From: Geosporobacter subterraneus DSM 17957
Lineage (GTDB): Bacteria > Bacillota > Clostridia > Peptostreptococcales > Thermotaleaceae
NCBI RefSeq assembly: GCF_900142145.1
Contig: NZ_FQZV01000012.1
Span: 26,375 to 90,374, forward strand
Direction: 5' to 3'
DNA: 64,000 nucleotides
Shown here: positions 52,292 through 61,611 of the stretch, piece after piece
How positions within the stretch are numbered: position 1 is the first letter of the stretch
Layout of the letters: each line of letters opens with the position of its first letter
Position numbers and translations under genes: made by a program
Notes under the pieces: model-generated
The model's input: only the letters and a program-made list of their open reading frames with translations
Told to the model about the DNA's origin: nothing
Databases searched by the model: none

Positions 52292-53359
52292 ATGTATAAT
52301 GATCTGAATAAATACCTGCCCTTATTGGGCCGTTTCGCCGTGATTGGCATAACTATTCTGGGTATATATTTTTTTTCTACTACCCTGATTTTTTATGTCC
52401 TCCCTTTTCTGCTGGGTTGGGCAATCGCATCCATGATTGAGCCTCTTGTGGACTTTTTACATACCCGTTTGAAGCTGCCCCGGGGACTGGCTGCCCTATT
52501 CTCCACAGGGATGTTTGTGCTGCTGGTGGGATCACTGATTGCATTAGTTGGCGGAATTATTGTAGTGGAACTGACGAAGCTTTCCATCAAGCTTCCTGAG
52601 TATTCAGAAAGGCTGTATTTTCAAAGCATCGAGATTGTCAGCCGTATGCAAAATCTGTATTTTAGGCTGCCCCCTGATATCGCACAGTCTATTATAAATG
52701 GTTTAAACAGTCTGTTAAATAACCTTACCCTCTTGCTGGGGAAAATCATTTCCTCACTGATGGGCTTTCTTTCCCGTATTCCAAGCTTTTTCGTGTTTTT
52801 GCTGGTTACTATGATCTCCACCTTTTTTATCGTCCGGGATAAAAAGGAAATCACAAGATTTATGGTGGCTCAAATCCCTCAGAGCCAGCGTTCTACCATA
52901 AAGGTACTAAAGCATGATCTGCTGTTTGCCCTCACAGGGTATATTAAAGCCCAGCTTATTCTTATGTCCTTTACATTTATTGAAAGTGCTGTAGGCTTAA
53001 CACTGATCGGTATTGACTATTCTGTACTGTTAGCCCTGCTAGCCAGCCTCATAGATGCACTGCCTATACTGGGATCGGGCTCTGTTTATGTACCGCTCAT
53101 TCTTTGGAAGCTTTTGGCGGGCTCTTATCAGACAGCAATATACCTAGCGCTGCTTTACGGGCTGATTGTTTTTATCCGTCAGCTTTTAGAACCAAAGGTA
53201 CTGGGCAACCAAATCGGGCTCTATCCCTTGGTCACATTGCTTGCAATGTATGTGGGGCTTAAGACCTTTGGGGTTATCGGATTAATCATCGGCCCCATTA
53301 CTGCCATTGTACTCATTACGCTGCAAAAGGTAGGTATTCTTCCTCAATGGAAAAAATAA
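52292..53359 (+). CDS. ytvI: Sporulation integral membrane protein YtvI (AI-2E transporter superfamily)
   Basis: 355 residues with about seven membrane helices. Hallmarks of the PF01594 family: PFLLGWAIASMIEPLVDFL, then IDALPILGSGSVYVPLILW and a C-terminal LLAMYVGLKTFGVIGLIIGP. The YtvI subfamily is found in spore formers and is transcribed in the mother cell in B. subtilis. Upstream, ATCATATAATTAG (about 52253-52265) loosely resembles a sigma-E -10 but lacks a clear -35. Confidence 0.8.
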   Translation: MYNDLNKYLPLLGRFAVIGITILGIYFFSTTLIFYVLPFLLGWAIASMIEPLVDFLHTRLKLPRGLAALFSTGMFVLLVGSLIALVGGIIVVELTKLSIKLPEYSERLYFQSIEIVSRMQNLYFRLPPDIAQSIINGLNSLLNNLTLLLGKIISSLMGFLSRIPSFFVFLLVTMISTFFIVRDKKEITRFMVAQIPQSQRSTIKVLKHDLLFALTGYIKAQLILMSFTFIESAVGLTLIGIDYSVLLALLASLIDALPILGSGSVYVPLILWKLLAGSYQTAIYLALLYGLIVFIRQLLEPKVLGNQIGLYPLVTLLAMYVGLKTFGVIGLIIGPITAIVLITLQKVGILPQWKK

Positions 53360-53527
53360 ATACAAACGTTTTTAAATTTAATCCATAAATTGTCCGAGTT
53401 TGTTTATGCATAAATATGTATATTATCTTTATAATTATAAATGTTTATGCAGAAAATTAACTATATATTCAATTAATTTTAAAACTAATTTTATAGTTTT
53501 GAAAACGTTTTTCAGTTTTTTGGGATA

Positions 53528-53555
53528 TTTACAAATATGTAATATATGCTATAAT
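53528..53555 (+). promoter_or_regulatory. Promoter of the glutamine synthetase gene
   Basis: TTTACA (53528-53533), 16 bases, TATAAT (53550-53555), 40 bases before the start codon. A good sigma-A-type promoter. The upstream 170 bp are very AT-rich, with no GlnR-type palindrome that I can recognise. Confidence 0.6.
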
Positions 53556-53595
53556 TATTCATTATAAAACTATTAACTAAAAAAGAGGTGATTTC

Positions 53596-55530
53596 ATGTT
53601 AAAGGATTTATTAAGTTCAGAGAAACATAAACTATTGTTTCTGATTCCTGCTCCAAAGCATACTCCTGATGAAATTGCGGGGATTCTGAAGCAGCACCCT
53701 GAAATTCAGTTCGTTTCTTTAGTAGGTGTTGATCTTGGCGGTAATGACACCGATGAGAAAGTACCTATAGAATTAGCGATTAAAGACATGCAGGAGTTCT
53801 TAACTTTTGGTGTGCAGACCGATGGATCCAGTGTTGTATTGCCCGAAATTGCATCATTAAATGACGCTAGAGTTGATATTATTCCTGATACAAGCGTAAA
53901 TTGGTTTGTAGATTATAACTATGAAAATATAGATGAAAAAACCGGATTGCCGGTGGGAACCCTTAGAATCCCTTCTTTCCTAGTTCACAATAACATTCGT
54001 GTGGATTCCAGAGCAATTCTCCAAAGATCTGTAGAAAATTTCCAAACTGAAATCATAAAAATAATTAAGGACGCACCCTATGTACTAGAAACCATCGGAA
54101 TCGATTCTGTAGATGATATTGCAGAAGTCGTGCTTACTTCTGCTACAGAGCTGGAGTTTTGGGTAAGAAGCCCTGAAGAAAAGCCGGAAATTGAAAAGCT
54201 TTCTACTTCACAGGTTCTTCAAGAGCAGTATTGGAAAAGGACTGTGGGACCTGTTCGTACAGCACTGGAGCAGTCTCTGGTTATGTTGGATGCCTACGGC
54301 TTAGAAGCTGAAATGGGTCACAAAGAAGTAGGCGGTGTAAAAGCTAAATTATCCGGCAATGGTCAATATGATCACGTAATGGAACAGCTTGAAATTGACT
54401 GGAAATACAGTACAGCCCTTCAAGCAGCTGATAACGAGCTATTGGCAAGAGATGTAGTAAAGGATACCTTTATCCAACATGGTTTAGATGTTACTTTCAT
54501 GGCGAAGCCTATCGAAGGAGTAGCAGGAAGTGGTGAACATACTCATGTGGGTGTAGCTGTAAAGCTGAAGAATGGAAAGTTCAAAAACCTATTCTCACCG
54601 GCAGACATGAAGGAAGAATTCATGAGCCCGATCGGTTGGGGTGCCCTGATGGGTCTGCTAAAGAACTATGAGGTTGTTAATCCTTTTGTGACCTCCAGCA
54701 ACGATGCTCTCAATCGTCTAAAGCCCGGCTTTGAGGCACCGGTTTGTATTGTAGCTTCTGTAGGACACAGCGTAGAGATTCCTTCTAGAAACAGAACCGT
54801 ATTGGCAGGTTTGGTTCGGGATATTGATAAACCATTGGCTACGCGTTTTGAGCTTCGTGCACCGAATCCTACCAGCAACACTTACTTGGTTTTGGCAGCC
54901 GTATATCAAGCAATGCTTGATGGTATCAAGGCTGCACTAAAATCCGGAAAGTCAGCCAAGGAATTGGAAGCTGATTTCTCTAAGAAACCAGGTCAGTCCA
55001 GCTTCTATTTGGAAGCAGACAGAGCCTATCGCAGTGAATATGATGTTTTCGAACATTATACAGAAGATGAAAGAAATGAACTCTTTGGTAAGCCTCCTGC
55101 AACTGTATGGGAGAACCTTCTTGGATTAGAGCATTATCCTGAGAAGAAAGCCATCCTGTCCTCCAACGGTGTATTTACAGATGCAATCATCAATTCCTTT
55201 AAAGTTGCTACGCAAAATCAGTGGACTACAGAGCTATATAAACGTATCATCCCTGATAATGCAGAATTCGTAAGAATGTGCAAAAAGCTTCATGGCAGTG
55301 AAAGTGTAACCGACCTCGATGTGGTTACTTGGGAGAAGATCAATCAGTTAAGGAATTATTTGATGAAGGACAGCCTAAGCCAAAAATCTCTCTTTACAAG
55401 AATCCGTGAGGGTATAGACAGTGGAGATTTTAATACGGTTTCAAAGCTTCAACAAGAAATGAGCAGCAAAATGGGTGAGTTAAAATCTCTATATATGGTA
55501 TATAAGAGAAACCTATTTGAAATCCAATAA
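53596..55530 (+). CDS. Glutamine synthetase, long form
   Basis: Makes glutamine from glutamate, ammonia and ATP. 644 residues, longer than GlnA type I (about 440). Catalytic landmarks: TELEFWV (184-190), EAEMGHKEVGG (237-247), GSGEHTHVG (311-319), RNRTVLAGLVRD, and the substrate-binding RFELRAPNPTSN (about 415). An N-terminal 170-residue extension and a C-terminal helical extension (residues 500-644) are not found in GlnA. It may be a GSIII-like or clostridial subtype. ATG 53596 has AGAGGTG. No glnR or glnB adjoins. Confidence 0.87.
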   Translation: MLKDLLSSEKHKLLFLIPAPKHTPDEIAGILKQHPEIQFVSLVGVDLGGNDTDEKVPIELAIKDMQEFLTFGVQTDGSSVVLPEIASLNDARVDIIPDTSVNWFVDYNYENIDEKTGLPVGTLRIPSFLVHNNIRVDSRAILQRSVENFQTEIIKIIKDAPYVLETIGIDSVDDIAEVVLTSATELEFWVRSPEEKPEIEKLSTSQVLQEQYWKRTVGPVRTALEQSLVMLDAYGLEAEMGHKEVGGVKAKLSGNGQYDHVMEQLEIDWKYSTALQAADNELLARDVVKDTFIQHGLDVTFMAKPIEGVAGSGEHTHVGVAVKLKNGKFKNLFSPADMKEEFMSPIGWGALMGLLKNYEVVNPFVTSSNDALNRLKPGFEAPVCIVASVGHSVEIPSRNRTVLAGLVRDIDKPLATRFELRAPNPTSNTYLVLAAVYQAMLDGIKAALKSGKSAKELEADFSKKPGQSSFYLEADRAYRSEYDVFEHYTEDERNELFGKPPATVWENLLGLEHYPEKKAILSSNGVFTDAIINSFKVATQNQWTTELYKRIIPDNAEFVRMCKKLHGSESVTDLDVVTWEKINQLRNYLMKDSLSQKSLFTRIREGIDSGDFNTVSKLQQEMSSKMGELKSLYMVYKRNLFEIQ

Positions 55531-55548
55531 TGCTATGAAATACCCAAA

Positions 55549-55573
55549 AGCAGCCCTAGGGCTGCTTTTTCTG
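55549..55573 (+). terminator. Terminator after the glutamine synthetase gene
   Basis: AGCAGCCCTAGGGCTGCT palindrome followed by TTTTT, 18 bases beyond the stop codon. Confidence 0.85.
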
Positions 55574-55598
55574 TTCTGGCAAGGCTTGTCTATACTAT

Positions 55599-56087
55599 TT
55601 AGTGCAGAACCAAATACTTTCTTTTTTCCTCCTCAAAGAAAGTTTTCAGCTCTTCATGGTATCCTAGGTGATAGGCAATGGCAAGCAAGCATCGCTGCAG
55701 ATAGGCTCTGCTGAGGGCATCTATTTGAGGACCTTCTTTCACTTCCCAGATTATATCTAGGTCTCTTCCTTCAACAATATCTTCCAATTCCAAGGCTTCT
55801 AGCCGTTCTCTGCTGTATTCGTCAAATAACTTGATGATGTTTACCGGATCCTTAGCTTCTTTTAACACATGCATATGCTCTCTTTTTGAACAATGGGTTA
55901 AGATGTCAATGACAAAATTCAGATCATAGTCAACTAACTCATATAGGCTTTCAAGCACCTTTGCAGCAATTCTGGGGTCTCTGTTGCTAGCCTCTATTAG
56001 CTTATGCTTCAATCTTTTATCATTGTGTTTGCAGGCCTCTATGATGGTACTGCTTACAGCTTGATCATTCATTTCATGAAATTCCAC
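55599..56087 (-). CDS. Hypothetical soluble helical protein
   Basis: About 162 residues, nearly all helical (for example STIIEACKHNDKRLKHKLIE and RAYLQRCLLAIAYHLGY), with HEAT-like spacing but no family I can name. GTG 56087 (MEFHEMND after start) with GGGGAG at 6 bases is preferred; an ATG at 56105 lacks a site. Convergent with the glutamine synthetase gene. Function unknown. Confidence 0.6.
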   Translation of the reverse strand: MEFHEMNDQAVSSTIIEACKHNDKRLKHKLIEASNRDPRIAAKVLESLYELVDYDLNFVIDILTHCSKREHMHVLKEAKDPVNIIKLFDEYSRERLEALELEDIVEGRDLDIIWEVKEGPQIDALSRAYLQRCLLAIAYHLGYHEELKTFFEEEKRKYLVLH

Positions 56088-56175
56088 TTCTTTCTCCCCT
56101 TCCATTTCATAGTATCTCTAGTTTTTGAAGGTAAAAAAGAAGTTATACCTTTAAATTTACTTCTTTCCACATTAT

Positions 56176-57018
56176 CTATTCGTCATGCTCAATCCTTTGC
56201 GTCAAATCATGAATTCTCTCTTCCATACCAACCAATAGCTCCCCAATTTCTTCTATAACGCTGTTGATCTGTTCCATGGCTGCAAACATCTCTTCATCCT
56301 CAAAGGCTGCATTTTCCCTATTCTTTCTTGTAATTGCCTGAGTCACCTGTTCGATTCCTTTCTTCATTTCACTGATTCCATAGGTTAGATTCTCCCGATC
56401 ATGAGATAACTGCTTGGTAAAATTCGAGGTTTGCTTTGACAGCTGCACAAGCTGTCCTACCAGTAAAGTAATAGCTTGTTGAATCAGCTGCTGCATCTCC
56501 TGTGAAAGCTTGTTTTCCTCCATAAGATTAATCTGCTCCAGAAGCTGTCGAATTTCCTTTGACATATACCAGTTTTTATCCGTCGGCATTGGAATCAGGC
56601 ATTCTCTTCTCTGATCAAGACAGTCTTCTCTGCTCTTACATTCTTCTTCACTATAATTTTTTCCCAAAAGCTCTTTCACAATAGACTTGAAATTTTTGAT
56701 GATATTGCTTACGGTAGCCAATATAATGGCTATGGTGATCAAAAATCCTTTAATGCTATTGGAGATGGTTGTTTTTTGAATCTCTTCCTTCTTTTGCTGA
56801 TGCTCCGCAATAATTCTTGATAATTCCTGATTCATCAGTTCCGGTTGTTCCTTTAATCTTTCTATGGAGGTTTGGAGCTTATAATAGGTTTCTGTTTCCA
56901 GGTGACGTACCAGACTAGACTGATTATTCAGCATCAACAGAATAATGATAAAAGAAATAATACAACCAATGAACAGCCTCATAAGAATAGAATCTTTGCC
57001 ATTGTTCATCGCCTTCAT
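56176..57018 (-). CDS. Membrane-anchored coiled-coil protein of unknown function
   Basis: 280 residues: two membrane helices (about 12-31 and 90-108) separated by a short helical segment, and a long C-terminal coiled coil (about 165-280; HDRENLTYGISEMKKGIEQV, MFAAMEQINSVIEEIGELLV). This resembles a chemoreceptor-like signal or scaffold topology without a HAMP or receptor signature. Starts at ATG 57018 (MKAMNNGKDS) with GGAGGG. Confidence 0.65.
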   Translation of the reverse strand: MKAMNNGKDSILMRLFIGCIISFIIILLMLNNQSSLVRHLETETYYKLQTSIERLKEQPELMNQELSRIIAEHQQKKEEIQKTTISNSIKGFLITIAIILATVSNIIKNFKSIVKELLGKNYSEEECKSREDCLDQRRECLIPMPTDKNWYMSKEIRQLLEQINLMEENKLSQEMQQLIQQAITLLVGQLVQLSKQTSNFTKQLSHDRENLTYGISEMKKGIEQVTQAITRKNRENAAFEDEEMFAAMEQINSVIEEIGELLVGMEERIHDLTQRIEHDE

Positions 57019-57115
57019 TTTCAGCCCTCCATTTATAACTCCCTGTCCGATTTTCATTACATTATATTGAAGGCCCTGTGGAAATGTTCCTAATGATGAC
57101 ATGCTTCTTTTGAAA

Positions 57116-57146
57116 TAAAAAGTCTCTACAAGAAGTAGAGACTTTC
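57116..57146 (-). terminator. Terminator of the ABC binding-protein gene
   Basis: AAAGTCTCTAC/GTAGAGACTTT stem (11 bp) followed on the minus strand by TTTTTATTTC, 15 bases beyond the stop codon. Confidence 0.85.
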
Positions 57147-57160
57147 ATTATTCAGTAAAA

Positions 57161-58348
57161 TTATTTTACTGGTTCAACTGTATCTAAGTAAGTAAACTTG
57201 CCGTCTTTTACAACCTTGATTACTGCACTCTTTACTGCATCTCCGTTTCCATCAAGGGTGATAATGCCTGCTGCACCCATAAAGTCTGTTGTTTGAGCAA
57301 TGGCATCTCTAATCGCCACAGAATCAGTAGAGTTTGCTCTTTCAATAGCATCCAGAATCACTAAGTATGCGTCAAATCCGAGAGCAGTAACAGAAGCTGG
57401 CTCCTGGTTGTATTTCTTTCTGTAAGCATCCAGGAATTCCTTAGATTTTTCAGTGATTGGCACTTCGGAAGTAAAGAAGGTAGAGAATACAGCCCCTTCT
57501 ACTGCGTCTTGACCGATATCAATAAATTCTGGTGTTTCCCAAGTATCTCCACCAAGGATTGGAATATTAATCCCCAGTTGTTTTGCTTGCTTCATCAGCA
57601 TTGCAGATTCTGTAAAGTTACCGGGAGCGAAGATTACATCCGGGTTCAATTGCTTGATATTTGTCAGCTGAGCTGTAAAGTCCTGGTCTCCAGTATTGTA
57701 GCTTGCACTGCCCACGATAGCGTTTGGATCGCCAGTAAGCTCCTTAAATGAATCTGTGAAGAACTTAGCAAGACCTACGGAATAGTCTGAAGATACTTCT
57801 TGGATAATAGCAGCTTTCTTTGCCCCAAGCTTATTGATCGCATAGTTTGCCATAACAGTTCCCTGGAATGGATCGATGAAACAAACTCTGAAATAATAGT
57901 CATTGTTTAATGTTACCAATGGATTTGTACAGGAAGCACCTACTGCAGGAATCTTAGCAGTCTTTACTGCATCCCCTGCTGCCATGGATAAAGAACTTCC
58001 CCAGCTTCCAATGATGGCTGAAACCTTTTCTTTTTCAATCAAACGGGCAGCGGCACTGGCAGCTTCTACCTTATCTGATTTGTTGTCAACGATAACCAAT
58101 TCTACTTTTTTGCCTAACACGGTTGGGTATAGCTCATTTGCCAATTTAACCCCTTCCAGCTCAATGGCACCGCCTGCTGCATTCGCTCCGGTGAGTGGTT
58201 CAAAAACCCCGATTTTAATTACATCTGCCTCTGCCGGAGCTGGCTGCTCTGCGCTTTGTGGAGCTGGTTTTGCACAGCCTGAAAAGGCCAATACTGTAAT
58301 TAGCATCAATGCGATTACTACAGATATCTTTTTGTTTAGCTTTTTCAC
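57161..58348 (-). CDS. Branched-chain amino-acid ABC transporter binding lipoprotein (LivJ-like)
   Basis: 395 residues. Lipoprotein signal with lipobox LAFSGCAKPAP, then a type I periplasmic-binding fold (PF13458): VIKIGVFEPLTGANAAGGA, AAARLIEKEKVSAIIGSWGS and GFDAYLVILDAIERA. Ligand may be a branched-chain amino acid, an amide or urea. The other transporter genes do not adjoin, so it is an orphan or shares its partners. GTG 58348 (after GGGGGAGA) is the likely start; the ATG at 58372 has no site. Confidence 0.9.
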   Translation of the reverse strand: MKKLNKKISVVIALMLITVLAFSGCAKPAPQSAEQPAPAEADVIKIGVFEPLTGANAAGGAIELEGVKLANELYPTVLGKKVELVIVDNKSDKVEAASAAARLIEKEKVSAIIGSWGSSLSMAAGDAVKTAKIPAVGASCTNPLVTLNNDYYFRVCFIDPFQGTVMANYAINKLGAKKAAIIQEVSSDYSVGLAKFFTDSFKELTGDPNAIVGSASYNTGDQDFTAQLTNIKQLNPDVIFAPGNFTESAMLMKQAKQLGINIPILGGDTWETPEFIDIGQDAVEGAVFSTFFTSEVPITEKSKEFLDAYRKKYNQEPASVTALGFDAYLVILDAIERANSTDSVAIRDAIAQTTDFMGAAGIITLDGNGDAVKSAVIKVVKDGKFTYLDTVEPVK

Positions 58349-58372
58349 ACTTTCTCCCCCTTTTTCACTCAT

Positions 58373-58719
58373 TAATTTATATTTATGTATAAAGCCAATT
58401 CCCGTCTTTGTCTTTAATACCCCCTTTTATGAAGTATTCTTAATAAAATTGTTACAATTTCTTAAAAATTAATTCTATTTAAGTATTTTAGCACATCTAT
58501 TTATTGAAAATCAATATATATGTACTTATAATGCAATAATTTTATATATAAAATCATTCATATTGCTTTTCATCCTATAATACATGTCCTTTAAAATATA
58601 TGCATTTTTATATTGTGAATATACCTGGACATCCGAAATTAACAGCATACAGAATAGGCTTACAACAGAATGTGAAAAATATCTATGATACTTAACTGTT
58701 CCAATCTGAGGTGACATCT
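58373..58719. other. AT-rich intergenic region between divergent genes
   Basis: About 350 bp between the binding-protein gene (minus) and mscS (plus). No gene, hairpin or strong promoter pair stands out. Confidence 0.4.
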
Positions 58720-59634
58720 ATGGATTTAAGGATTATTGAAAAATTTAACTTTGTAGACAATATCAAACCCTTTGCAACATCTTTGATCATCCTAATCATT
58801 TCTTTTTTTCTCATACGGCTTGTAATGTTTCTTACGGGTAAAGTAATTGAAATTACCAAATTTAACGAACAGCGGGAACAGACAATCAAAAGTGTAATTG
58901 ACTCTCTGTTTTCTTATTTCATACTGACTTTTGCTGTATTAAACATATTGAGCGAATTTGGCTTAATTCGAAAAACTACAGTACTTACCGGAGCTGGCAT
59001 TATTACACTGGTTGCCGGATTGGGTGCTCAAAACCTGATCAAAGACATTATTAACGGCTTTTTCATCCTTTTTGAACGACAAATGAAGGTAGGAGATTTT
59101 GTAAGTATTAACGAACAGTATCTGGGTACTGTAGAGGAAATCGGACTCCGGGCTACTGCCATACGGGAATGGTCCATGAAAAAGGTCTATATTCCTAACG
59201 GCGAAATTAAAACCTTAAAAAATTACTTCAAAGAAAGGGCTAGGGTTATATTGGAGGTGGTAGTCCCCTTCGAGGAGGATCAGGAGCTAGTGGAAAAAAC
59301 TCTAAAGGAAGTATGCAGCTATATCAATGAAACCTATGCAGACAAGCTCTATCATATTGGAAACATCAGCTATGCAGAATTCAGTCTTTATGGCATTATG
59401 TCCTTAGACGGCAAAGCAGGGGGGGCAAAATACATTATTACCGGGGTAGTAAATCCCCACGCACAATGGCTTTTGCGTAACAGGGCTTATGAGCATATTT
59501 TAAGAGTATTTCGTGAAAAAAATATTCGTATCGCCTATCCGACGGTAGAGATTCGTCAAAAACCGTCTGTGGATGAATTTCTACCACATGACCTACAAGA
59601 GGAAATAAAAATGGATGATCTCAGAAAAGAGTGA
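58720..59634 (+). CDS. Small-conductance mechanosensitive channel, MscS family
   Basis: 304 residues with three membrane helices, the third pore-lining (TVLTGAGIITLVAGLGAQNL), a beta domain (FILFERQMKVGDFVSINE, GTVEEIGLRATAIRE) and a C-terminal alpha/beta domain. Osmotic safety valve. ATG 58720 preceded by GAGGTGA is preferred over GTG 58711. The palindromic repeat begins 10 bases after the stop codon. Confidence 0.93.
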   Translation: MDLRIIEKFNFVDNIKPFATSLIILIISFFLIRLVMFLTGKVIEITKFNEQREQTIKSVIDSLFSYFILTFAVLNILSEFGLIRKTTVLTGAGIITLVAGLGAQNLIKDIINGFFILFERQMKVGDFVSINEQYLGTVEEIGLRATAIREWSMKKVYIPNGEIKTLKNYFKERARVILEVVVPFEEDQELVEKTLKEVCSYINETYADKLYHIGNISYAEFSLYGIMSLDGKAGGAKYIITGVVNPHAQWLLRNRAYEHILRVFREKNIRIAYPTVEIRQKPSVDEFLPHDLQEEIKMDDLRKE

Positions 59635-59643
59635 TCATCCTTC

Positions 59644-59975
59644 TATAGATTTATGCGTCTGCAACAAGATGTTATTTTGTAGGGCAGACCTGCGTGTCTG
59701 CCCGCTTTTTCAGGACGACACATAGGTCTGCCCCCATAGGCGTCAACTTAACCCATAATTTGTCATCCTGAGCGGAGTAAAACGGAGTCGAAGGATCTTT
59801 AAGCTAGATGACATATTCTGATAATCAAAAGTAATCTTGCTTATGTTCTATAAGATTCTTCGCTAACCCTCAGAATGACATGCTTCTAAGGTTTATTTGG
59901 GAATATTTAGATTAAGTTGATGCCTACGGGTCTGCCCCTACATTTATTTTTCATTTTACTGGCGTAAATCTATAT
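59644..59975. repeat. Interspersed palindromic repeat (MITE-like), copy C, split by an inserted element
   Basis: The terminal inverted repeats are ATAGATTTATGCGTC on the left and the complement of ATAGATTTACGCC on the right. The core is GGCAGACctgcGTGTCTGCC, then CGACACATAGGTCTGCCCC, an insert at 59735-59928, and TCTGCCCCTACA resuming. It ends one base before the stop codon of cbiO, so it fills the whole gap between mscS and cbiO. Confidence 0.8.
59735..59928. mobile_element. 194-bp MITE-like inverted-repeat element, copy 2
   Basis: Same element as at 6088-6280 but in reverse orientation. Its ends are CATAGGCGTCAACTTAA and TTAAGTTGATGCCTACG. It is flanked by a 10-bp duplication GGTCTGCCCC (59725-59734 and 59929-59938), different from the duplication at copy 1, so the two insertions look independent. 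The insertion point is the same position in the host repeat. Confidence 0.75.
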
Positions 59976-60812
59976 TTAGAGTTTTTCTATTAAGTCAAAT
60001 AACTCCTGTTTGCTTTTTGGTATCGGCAGTTCTTGCAGGTGGGGCTTACCCTTTAACAAGACTTCATATACCTCTATAATCCATGGTTTCTGCAAATCTG
60101 CTTCATTGAGTATTTTTTCATTCCGAAAAATCTCTTCCGGAAGTCCCTCTGCAAAAACGCTTCCATCCTTCATGACAAAAACATAATCTGCCCATGTATA
60201 TACCCTATCTATGTCATGGGTCGACAAGACAATGGTCTTTCCCTCTTGGTTCAATTGATCGAAAAAAATCATTAACTCTTCACTGGTTTTAGGGTCTACA
60301 AAAGCGGTAGGCTCATCTAGAAAGATTACCTCCGGTTCCATTGCAAGAATATCCGCAATAGAAACACGTTTTTTTTGTCCCCCACTCAAAAAATGAGTGG
60401 GCCGATCCTTTAGATCCACAATATCTGCTTTAATCAATGCTGTCATTACCTTTTCCTTAACCTCATCTTTTGGTATACCCAGGTTAATAGGACCAAAGGA
60501 TACCTCTTGAAAAACACTGGCGGAAAATAGCTGTGTATTGGGATCTTGAAAGACAATGCCTACTCTTTTCCTCAAGTTAAGCAACTCTTTTTTTTCATAG
60601 GATATCGGTTGACCGTGATAGTATATTTTACCTTTTGTGGCTTTGTGTACTCCGTTTAATGTCAAAAACAGGGTTGTTTTTCCTGCTCCATTTGGGCCAA
60701 CAATCCCAATTTTTTTCCCCGTTTCAAAGGCAATCGACAGGTTTTTGAGGGCTTTTGTTCCATCTGGGTATGCAAATTCCAATTCCTCTGTCTGAATAAT
60801 ATATTGTGTCAA
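59976..60812 (-). CDS. cbiO: Cobalt/nickel ABC transporter ATPase
   Basis: ATPase of an ECF-type cobalt importer (group I). Walker A GPNGAGKTT, Q-loop VFQDPNTQLF, signature FLSGGQKKR and Walker B VIFLDEPTAFVD are all intact. About 278 residues from TTG 60812 (LTQYIIQTEELEF), preceded by GGAGGGG. A longer frame to 60866 overlaps cbiQ. Last gene of the operon under the cobalamin riboswitch. Confidence 0.94.
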   Translation of the reverse strand: MTQYIIQTEELEFAYPDGTKALKNLSIAFETGKKIGIVGPNGAGKTTLFLTLNGVHKATKGKIYYHGQPISYEKKELLNLRKRVGIVFQDPNTQLFSASVFQEVSFGPINLGIPKDEVKEKVMTALIKADIVDLKDRPTHFLSGGQKKRVSIADILAMEPEVIFLDEPTAFVDPKTSEELMIFFDQLNQEGKTIVLSTHDIDRVYTWADYVFVMKDGSVFAEGLPEEIFRNEKILNEADLQKPWIIEVYEVLLKGKPHLQELPIPKSKQELFDLIEKL

Positions 60813-60843
60813 AACATCCCCTCCATTATTTCTTCCCTCTATA

Positions 60844-61611
60844 TTATAACAAGATTGCCAGTCCAATGAAAAACATTTCTGCTATGATAATCCACCGAAT
60901 ATTTTTTGTGCAGTAAATATATTCCTCTTCTAAGACCTCTATATCTCCTGAATACCCTCTTGTAGATAAAGCAGTAAAAAGTTCATGAGATCTCTGAAAG
61001 CTTTTAATGAAAAGATTGGAAATAAGTTGTCCGAGGGAGTAGTAGCTTCTTGAAATAGAAATGTACCCAAGTCGACATTCCTGTGATAGATACATCATCG
61101 ATGCAGTTTCCAGCAGAACAAAAATAAAACGATAGATAATCGTCATCATCTCTGTAAGCACGCGGGGTATCCTCATCTGCTTCAGTATCCAAATAACATC
61201 AACCATTGGTGTAGTGAGCGCAAGAAAATATAAACAGGTCACTGAGGCATAGGCTCTTGAAAAGGTTACTAAGGCTTGGTCAATCCCCGCCTTCTCCACT
61301 CCAAGCATCCACTTTCCCACCGGAAAACCAATTGTTATAATAGAAGGAGTGTTTGTTATCGTGAGGGCAATTCCCAAAACCCCTACTGCCAGAAATGTAA
61401 ATGGTACAAGCATAAGTTTAAGATAAGCTTTCCATGGTATTCCTGCATAGACCAATATCAAAAACGACATAAAGGCTATTACCAAAAAGTGTAATAACCA
61501 TGTCTTGAAGAACATACACACCATGAGCGTTCCTATAGATAATGCAAACTTCTCAAGGGGATGAATGTGCTTTAATCGATTGATATAAGCATAATGGTCA
61601 ATGGAAATCAT
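60844..61611 (-). CDS. cbiQ: Cobalt transport T component
   Basis: 255 residues, about five membrane helices, PF02361 family: IDHYAYINRLKHIHPLEK and the coupling-helix motifs SRSYYSLGQLISNLFIKSFQ and ELFTALSTRGYSG, whose Ala-Arg-Gly-like box binds the ATPase. ATG 61611 overlaps the cbiN stop (ATGA). Confidence 0.94.
   Translation of the reverse strand: MISIDHYAYINRLKHIHPLEKFALSIGTLMVCMFFKTWLLHFLVIAFMSFLILVYAGIPWKAYLKLMLVPFTFLAVGVLGIALTITNTPSIITIGFPVGKWMLGVEKAGIDQALVTFSRAYASVTCLYFLALTTPMVDVIWILKQMRIPRVLTEMMTIIYRFIFVLLETASMMYLSQECRLGYISISRSYYSLGQLISNLFIKSFQRSHELFTALSTRGYSGDIEVLEEEYIYCTKNIRWIIIAEMFFIGLAILL

Noticed and set aside
59641..59975. Small RNA gene between mscS and cbiO
   Set aside because: The structure is explained by nested repeats found elsewhere in the window; no separate promoter was seen.
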